DNA from: Holacanthus passer
Taxonomy: Eukaryota; Chordata; Actinopteri; Pomacanthidae
DNA length: 64,000 nt
Assembly: GCA_025331565.1 (NCBI GenBank)
Contig: JAFREQ010000165.1
Location: forward strand, 930,001 to 994,000
Reading direction: 5' to 3'
Of this stretch, positions 58,463 through 64,000 are shown piece after piece; position 1 is the stretch's first letter; each line of letters opens with the position of its first letter. The translations under genes and the position numbers were made by a program. Under the pieces are notes generated by a model. That model had not been told where the DNA came from. It worked only from the letters and a program-made list of their open reading frames with translations, and searched no databases.

Positions 58463-59981
58463 TCATGGGAATGCAGCTTTGCAGTTCAGATTGCTCTTAA
58501 CCCCTGCACTCTCCAAGACATAGACAACTTTACAATCATTCAGACCTTGAATTTTAACCCTACCATCAATTATCTTGGTTATCTTGAACATCTCATAGGG
58601 GGGAATGAGCACCTCTGCCTCTTTATAATCATAAAATGAGTAATTTTTCAGATAAGCACCCGAACAGGTCTTAATTTCAAAGCAGGTCTCATTCCCAAAG
58701 TTTATCAAGTCTTTTGTGTAAGAGCTGGAGGCAAAGGAACCAAACCGAATAATTTGGTTGACTCTGCCAGTAAACTTAACACCGGTTCGTCTGTAAGTGG
58801 TGTGACAATAGTATTTGCTATTCAAGATCTGTAAGGCGGAAGTCAACAGGTAATGTAAAGAGTGGAATTGGAATGAGGAGCCATAGGCACTGCCTTTTGT
58901 CCGAACTGCACCATTGAATGTCGTGTACACTTCGTCAGCTGTATAAATACAGATTGCTTGCATGTGATATTTAGTTAGAGCCTTATCCTCTCTGTTTTTG
59001 AATTTCTCTCCGGCGCATTTCTTTGCCGCATCCCAGGCATTTGCAAATTGTCCCCTGTGTGTTTCTTCCTCAAAATATTTGCTCTTGACTATTTCCATCA
59101 TTCTTTCATTGCAGCCAAAGTACATGTCATCAACTGAATCTTCAACCATGCTCAACGGGATGTTCGGGATGGTATCTCGAACAGTGAAGTTGAAGCGGAT
59201 CTAAAAGGGAAACAAAGTAAAAGATGAAGAGGGAGATCATTAAACACTGCTAAAATTGTACTTTATTATCGCAAGTGTCCATCTAAAAGATTGGTCTAGA
59301 TGGTGAAAGTGATTTCCTGAGTGAGGACTGAGAGCATGTATGTCATTGAGTTGTCATGCAGACACACACCATCATACATTTTATCGAATAGGCTCAAAAC
59401 TCAGTGAATTATGGGGTTCAAATAACACTGCAGCCATGTGCTTAAGCTAACACTTGCACAGCGTCACTCTTAATTTCAGCAACAATCACATGTTAAAAAA
59501 TCTTAATTCTTAAAAAAAGAATATGTAATGAAGAGGAGAACAATAAAACCGTGCAGCAAATATGCAGACGGCAGATTCTGCTGATGACCACTGATGCTTC
59601 GACCTTTTCAGTTGCATACAGAGGATTAGTGTTTTGAGAACAATTTCACCAATACTGAAGGAAATTAACTGAGAATTGCTGCTTTTACAAGCATCAGAAT
59701 ATCCTTGTATCTTAAGCAAAATTTTACTCATGCAGATTTTACTTACATGTTCAATAGCAGCGAGCAGCTTTTTTTCATGTTTTGTGTTTTTGCCCCAGAA
59801 TTATGTGCGAGAAACTTGTTCGAAGTCATTTTGTAAATATCTTTTCACTGTTAACACTGGATTAAATTTCGGGAATGTCCACCAAAATTTCACATCCTCC
59901 ACTCACCGTCATGGAGGCCACGGGCAGCACCCGGCAAAGGAGTAAACACAGTGGAGCAAAGATCATCATGTTTCCCTTCAT
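58463..59981 (-). CDS. secreted mono-ADP-ribosyltransferase (ecto-ART), 270 aa
   Basis: Exon 59981-59907 encodes a signal peptide (MKGNMMIFAPLCLLLCRVLP). Exon 59200-58463 encodes the mature enzyme, and the phases agree. The R-S-ExE set is intact: Arg125 (FNGAVRTKG), Ser183 (RFGSFASSS) and Glu219-Ala-Glu221 before VLIPPYEMFKI. The family opening VDDMYFGC and the last Cys (NLNCKAAF) are present. The protein ends there with no GPI or membrane segment, so it should be secreted. It is on the opposite strand and 26 kb from the other active copies, with GPCR, TRIM, TPPP and C1q genes between, so it is an older, transposed member of the local ART set. Its two-exon layout matches the others. Confidence 0.88.
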
Positions 59982-60401
59982 CTCTGCAGTCAGGAAAACT
60001 GTTCCTGGAGAGTGAACAACAATGAACTGCATCACAGTGTGCACCAGTAACCTAGATATATTGAACTATTAATGTAAATTACATTCATGGTAAATGAATG
60101 TATAAATTGGAACTATTTATATTTTCTATATATAATAGAACATAGATAATATATAAATAATTTATATTATTTTATATCTTTACATATGCTGCCAAACAAA
60201 ATGTATCTCCCCATTGGGTTTATCAAAATGCTAAAAGTATTTCAGAAATTTGGAAAAATGTATTCAAAAGTTGCTCAACTCACCAGTCTCAACCAGATTA
60301 ACAACCAGTCAAAGGTTTTGATGTGTTCAGGACATGTGTTCAGGACAAATGCTCAACTATATATATGCCTTGCCTTTGTAGGTAGACATATTAAGTCCTC
60401 T

Positions 60402-60405
<4 letters not shown>

Positions 60406-60434
<29 letters not shown>
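60406..60434. repeat. (CA)n microsatellite
   Basis: About 14 AC units. Confidence 0.9.
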
Positions 60435-60437
<3 letters not shown>

Positions 60438-62726
60438 TCACCCACAATTTCCACATCCAAAGTTTGTAAGAATGTGGGCCGACTGTGAGACTGTTTTAAA
60501 CCATCACAGTGCTCGTAAATGAGTGTGTGCATGTGTGTAACATGCATGTTTGTGTGCCGTGCCTCTGTGCACACTTACTCGTGAGGTTGCATGATTATTT
60601 TCTGAGCAAACAAAGCATCAGAATCACTAATGCACAAGGAAGACAAATTACAGTAAGCGTTAGCGTTGTCTGACAGTGTTAAATCAGACATTAATTGTTT
60701 TCAAGGAAGAATAAAATTGTCTTATACGTAAATTACAGGTACATGTGGCAATGGGCAAATTTCATTACAGCAAAGACAAACTAGTGATCCAAAGCAGAAG
60801 TAGTAAGTTAGTTAGAGATTTCACATGATTATGTCTAAGAAATGCCAAAATGTGCCATCCAATTATAAAGCCTGGGACTACATCCTTCAAGCAAACCTGC
60901 TCTCTGACCTCTTTGATTGAGGGAATAAACCTCTAACTTTGATCTATTTTTGAAAAGATATATATTTCCTTTTACATTTTAAGGATATCTCCGATCATAG
61001 ACGTCCTACAAAACTCCAGACTAAATTTGCTATTGCTCAGTTGCAGAAGGTCAACACATGTGTTCCTGTAAAGATGCGTCTTCATAATTCTTAGATTAGA
61101 CTAGTAATTCTAAAATTAGCAAAAATTAATAGACGAGCAGTTTCAAAAGTGTGAGACTCACCCATGTGAAAGTGCAGCACAGGAAAGTCTTTCACACCAG
61201 TTGTCCCCACACACTGTTTCACACATTCATAGCCTCTCTTTCACACTATGACCACACTGACGATGTTCTTCTTTCTTTGCCATTTGTGGTCACAACAGCA
61301 GACACCGAACATGTCAGTGTCTTTTTTCTAATGGCACATGAGAAAATTCACTCACCTCGACATTATAGAGGTATGACTGATGGTAAACTGCAAAGGTGCA
61401 ACATCAAATAAAAGCTGCAAAGTGAAAATTCTGAATTTCTTGTGAGTGTTAAAACTCCCAAATACTCACTTATACTACTTTTCGTTCTATTTTATTATCA
61501 TTATTGTGCCTGTTGTTTTAATTGCATTGCTTAAGATGTGAAGGAACAAAGTACTTATTCTTGAGTATTGGATTAAAAGACCCCCCCCAATGAAATTCAA
61601 GTTTTTAACCTTGTTAACATGTCCATATGATGTTCTTTATGTGCTACAAGACAATAAATAAAATAAGTCAAGGTCGAACATGTCTACCTTGGAACTGCAG
61701 TTTACCAATGACAGCCTTAAAAACTCAAATTTAGACAGCCAGAGTTTGATATGTAACACACCTAAGGCACCAATCCCATCAACTTGTGGCGTGGAGCTAT
61801 GGTGAAATGAGCCGGTATCAGAGGAGCAGCCAGATGTTGCTACATATATCGGTATTTCACTATTTTCAAATCAATGGCAGAGACATGTTTGTTTTTCAGT
61901 TGCAAAGTAACAAAAGGAAAAAATGGTTTATTACCAAAGGATGTGAAAATACAAGGGTCAACATGTTGGTCAACCACTAAGTTTTATTTTTCATGTGTAT
62001 TATCCATTAACTGTGTCCAAACAAACAAACAAACATACAAATCTGTAGTGTGCTAGATAATGTTAGCCAACGTTAGCCGGCCAAGTTATATGATGATTCA
62101 TGTCCATACTGACAGGACATTTTATATGGCTTGGGGGTGTTGTGGCAAACATTACTCAAAAAAGTTTGTCACATAGCTAAGCTGCTGAATCAAGTCAGGT
62201 TTGTGTGTTTGATGAGCTGAGTCAAAGCTGCAGGCAGGTGGCAGAGGGGTCGGTGGAGACAGAGGCAGGGGGGCTATTTGCATATTCATAGTCCTACGCA
62301 TGCTACATGAAGGCAAAGGTGTACACCTGACCCGATGTAAGACATTCAGGGGTTTTTTGACAGAAAAAATTCAAAATTTGTAATTTTGATGAACAGAGAT
62401 GAGATTTTAGGAGTTTAATCAATACCAGGAGAGGAACTTTACATATATTTTTAAAGTACTGCAATCACACTTTATTTTGCTTCCGAGACAAATATTACAA
62501 ACAAATTTTACTTTGCAAGTAATAGTCGTGAAGGTGAATTTTTGCTTCAGAGAGAAATTTTGCAAAACTAATTTTAAGGGTGAGTTTCATCCTTTTGATG
62601 AGTAATGGACAGGTAATTGTGGGGTAATGTGCCATTTCTCTGAAGCTGCTGTGGACGTGTCATTTATCTGGTAGAAACACCCTTTGCTCTGAAAAGCCAC
62701 CTACAAAACCTTGAGTTTGCACTGTG

Positions 62727-62729
<3 letters not shown>

Positions 62730-62770
<41 letters not shown>
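62730..62770. repeat. (CA)n microsatellite
   Basis: About 20 AC units between block Y and block X of the tandem duplication. Confidence 0.95.
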
Positions 62771-62775
<5 letters not shown>

Positions 62776-63205
62776 ACACACGAGTGTCATGCATTTACCT
62801 GACACTGGGGCTTCTCTGATAACTCAAACAAGAACTGCTCTCTGACCTCTTTGATGGATGGAATAAAGGCCTCTTTTATCATTTTTTCGAAAATATTTGT
62901 TTTAATGTTTTAAGGATAGCCACAGGAGATAGCACAGTCATAGATGTTCTGCAAAACTCCAGACTAAATTTGTTATTGCGTGGATGTATTTTCATAATAC
63001 TTAAAAGGAGCACAGGAAACCAGTGGTCCCCACACACTGCTTCACACATACATATCCCCTCTCTCTCTCACACACTTTGACCACACTGAGCTTAGAGACT
63101 CCTCTGTGGTCACAACAGCTGACGTGGAACGTCGATACTCATTTCTCATGCTACATGAGAAAATTCCCTCACTTCGACTTTATAGAGGTATGACTGATGG
63201 TAAAC

Positions 63206-63541
63206 TATTCAATTCAATTCAAAGAACTTTATTTATCCTCAAGGGGCAAATTAAGGCAGGAAGAGCAGTGGAGCCAAATAAGAGGAACAAAAGCAAAGAA
63301 AAACAAAAGCAACAAAAGCAAAAGCAAGACGATGGCAACTCAAAAAAAAAAGTAGCAGTGCAATGCAATAAATATTGTGAATATTGTGACCAATTTAAAA
63401 CAGAAAAGAAATACTGAATATTAAGCTGAAAGTAACAAATATTGAATAAGGTGCAAATGATATGTGCAATGGAACAGTGTGATGCAATAAATATAGTGAT
63501 CATTTTTAAACAATAAACAATTACTGAATGAGGTCGTAAGG
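63206..63541 (-). mobile_element. non-LTR retroelement fragment inserted in duplication block X
   Basis: It begins with TTCAATTCAATTCAAAGAAC and CTTTATTTATCCTCAAGGGG, the reverse complement of the LINE/SINE tail type seen at 25788, 37990 and 46030. The sister block at 61370-61400 reads straight through GGTAAACTGCAAAGGTGCAAC with no such sequence, so it is an empty site that fixes the insertion limits to within a few bases. Confidence 0.65.
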
Positions 63542-64000
63542 ACAAAGGTGCAACATCAAATAAAAGCTGCAGAGTGAAATTTCTGAATGGTTGTGGTCGT
63601 GCACAAGGTATACTTGTCATGGAAAAAGTTTCCAAATATGTAATCGTGATGAGAACAGAGATGAGATTTAAGGTTTGAGGAGAGGAACTTTATGATATTT
63701 TTAAAGTACTACAATTGCACTTTATTTTGCTTCAAAGAGAAATTTCACAAAACAAATTTTACTTGACAAGGGTGAGTTGCTTCTCCTCAGTCCTCAGCAT
63801 TAAGATTTCCAGTAAGAGTGGCAGTTTGTGCAAAAAAGAACTAACCAATAACTAACTAACAAGTACAAAATTAGATCAAATTTAAAAAAAGAGTTCTTGG
63901 TGATGAATAATGGTTGGGCGATTGTGTGGGAATGTGGCTTTTCTCTGAAACTGCTATGGACGTGTCATTTATCTGGTAGAAACACCCTTTGCTCTGAAAA

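Larger units (their letters stand above)
59982..64000. other. intergenic to window edge, no gene recognised
   Basis: Apart from the ART promoter region at the left, this 4 kb holds CA microsatellites, a tandem duplication (60890-64000) and a LINE-like insertion (63206-63541). The open frames are short and lack family motifs. Confidence 0.5.
60890..64000. repeat. non-coding tandem duplication (blocks X and Y)
   Basis: Block X occurs at 60895-61430 and again at 62833-63600 (CTCTCTGACCTCTTTGAT, AAAACTCCAGACTAAATTTG, GTATGACTGATGGTAAACT, GTGCAACATCAAATAAAAGC). Block Y occurs at 62345-62705 and again at 63613-64000 (CAGAGATGAGATTT, TTTTTAAAGTACT, TGTCATTTATCTGGTAGAAA). The order X-Y-X-Y shows a tandem duplication of an X+Y unit, cut by the window edge. 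Private insertions separate the copies. Confidence 0.75.

Noticed and set aside
63219..63635. 138-codon minus-strand frame, Phe/Cys/Leu-rich
   Set aside because: It comes from the poly-purine part of the inserted retroelement; low complexity.

Overview
The window is animal nuclear DNA, almost certainly a ray-finned fish of the percomorph type. Genes are split by short GT-AG introns. The gene families are teleost-typical: multi-copy secreted ADP-ribosyltransferases, a finTRIM/TRIM25-like E3 ligase and a cerebellin-like C1q protein. Intergenic DNA carries CA/GT microsatellites, LINE tails ending in CTTATC runs, TIR-bearing MITEs and a decayed Gypsy element. No operon, CRISPR, tRNA or rRNA gene was seen.

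Layout, left to right. (1) 1-10.1 kb, plus strand: the 3' end of pitpnc1 (class II phosphatidylinositol transfer protein), with two alternative last exons and a long 3' UTR. One coding exon is one base short. (2) 10.48-10.75 kb: a relic of a vwa7-like paralogue. (3) 12.19-19.35 kb, minus strand: an intact 17-exon vwa7-like gene (972 aa). (4) 23.7-32.9 kb: an ecto-ADP-ribosyltransferase (ART) cluster. It holds a membrane-anchored copy that has lost its active-site Glu and Ser residues, a broken pseudogene, and two intact secreted copies. A further intact secreted copy lies at 58.5-60.0 kb. (5) 36.5-37.3 kb and 56.2-57.1 kb, minus strand: two related orphan class A GPCRs. The first lacks the DRY arginine and has a lysine run encoded by a microsatellite. 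(6) 40.1-43.1 kb, minus strand: a seven-exon RING/B-box/coiled-coil/PRY-SPRY TRIM gene (570 aa). (7) 46.7-47.9 kb, plus strand: a TPPP-family gene, most like tppp2 (178 aa). (8) 49.1-50.5 kb: Gypsy retrotransposon debris. (9) 52.8-54.4 kb, plus strand: a four-exon secreted C1q/cerebellin-like gene (235 aa). (10) 60.9-64.0 kb: a non-coding tandem duplication running off the right edge.

These are independent transcription units with no sign of a shared pathway. The loosest theme is extracellular or immune function: secreted ARTs, C1q protein, TRIM ligase, orphan receptors and the VWA surface protein. Exon coordinates were worked out by hand from splice sites and reading-frame phase. In every multi-exon gene except pitpnc1 the exon lengths close exactly in frame, which is the main support for the models. 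Product names rest on remembered family motifs, since no search was possible.
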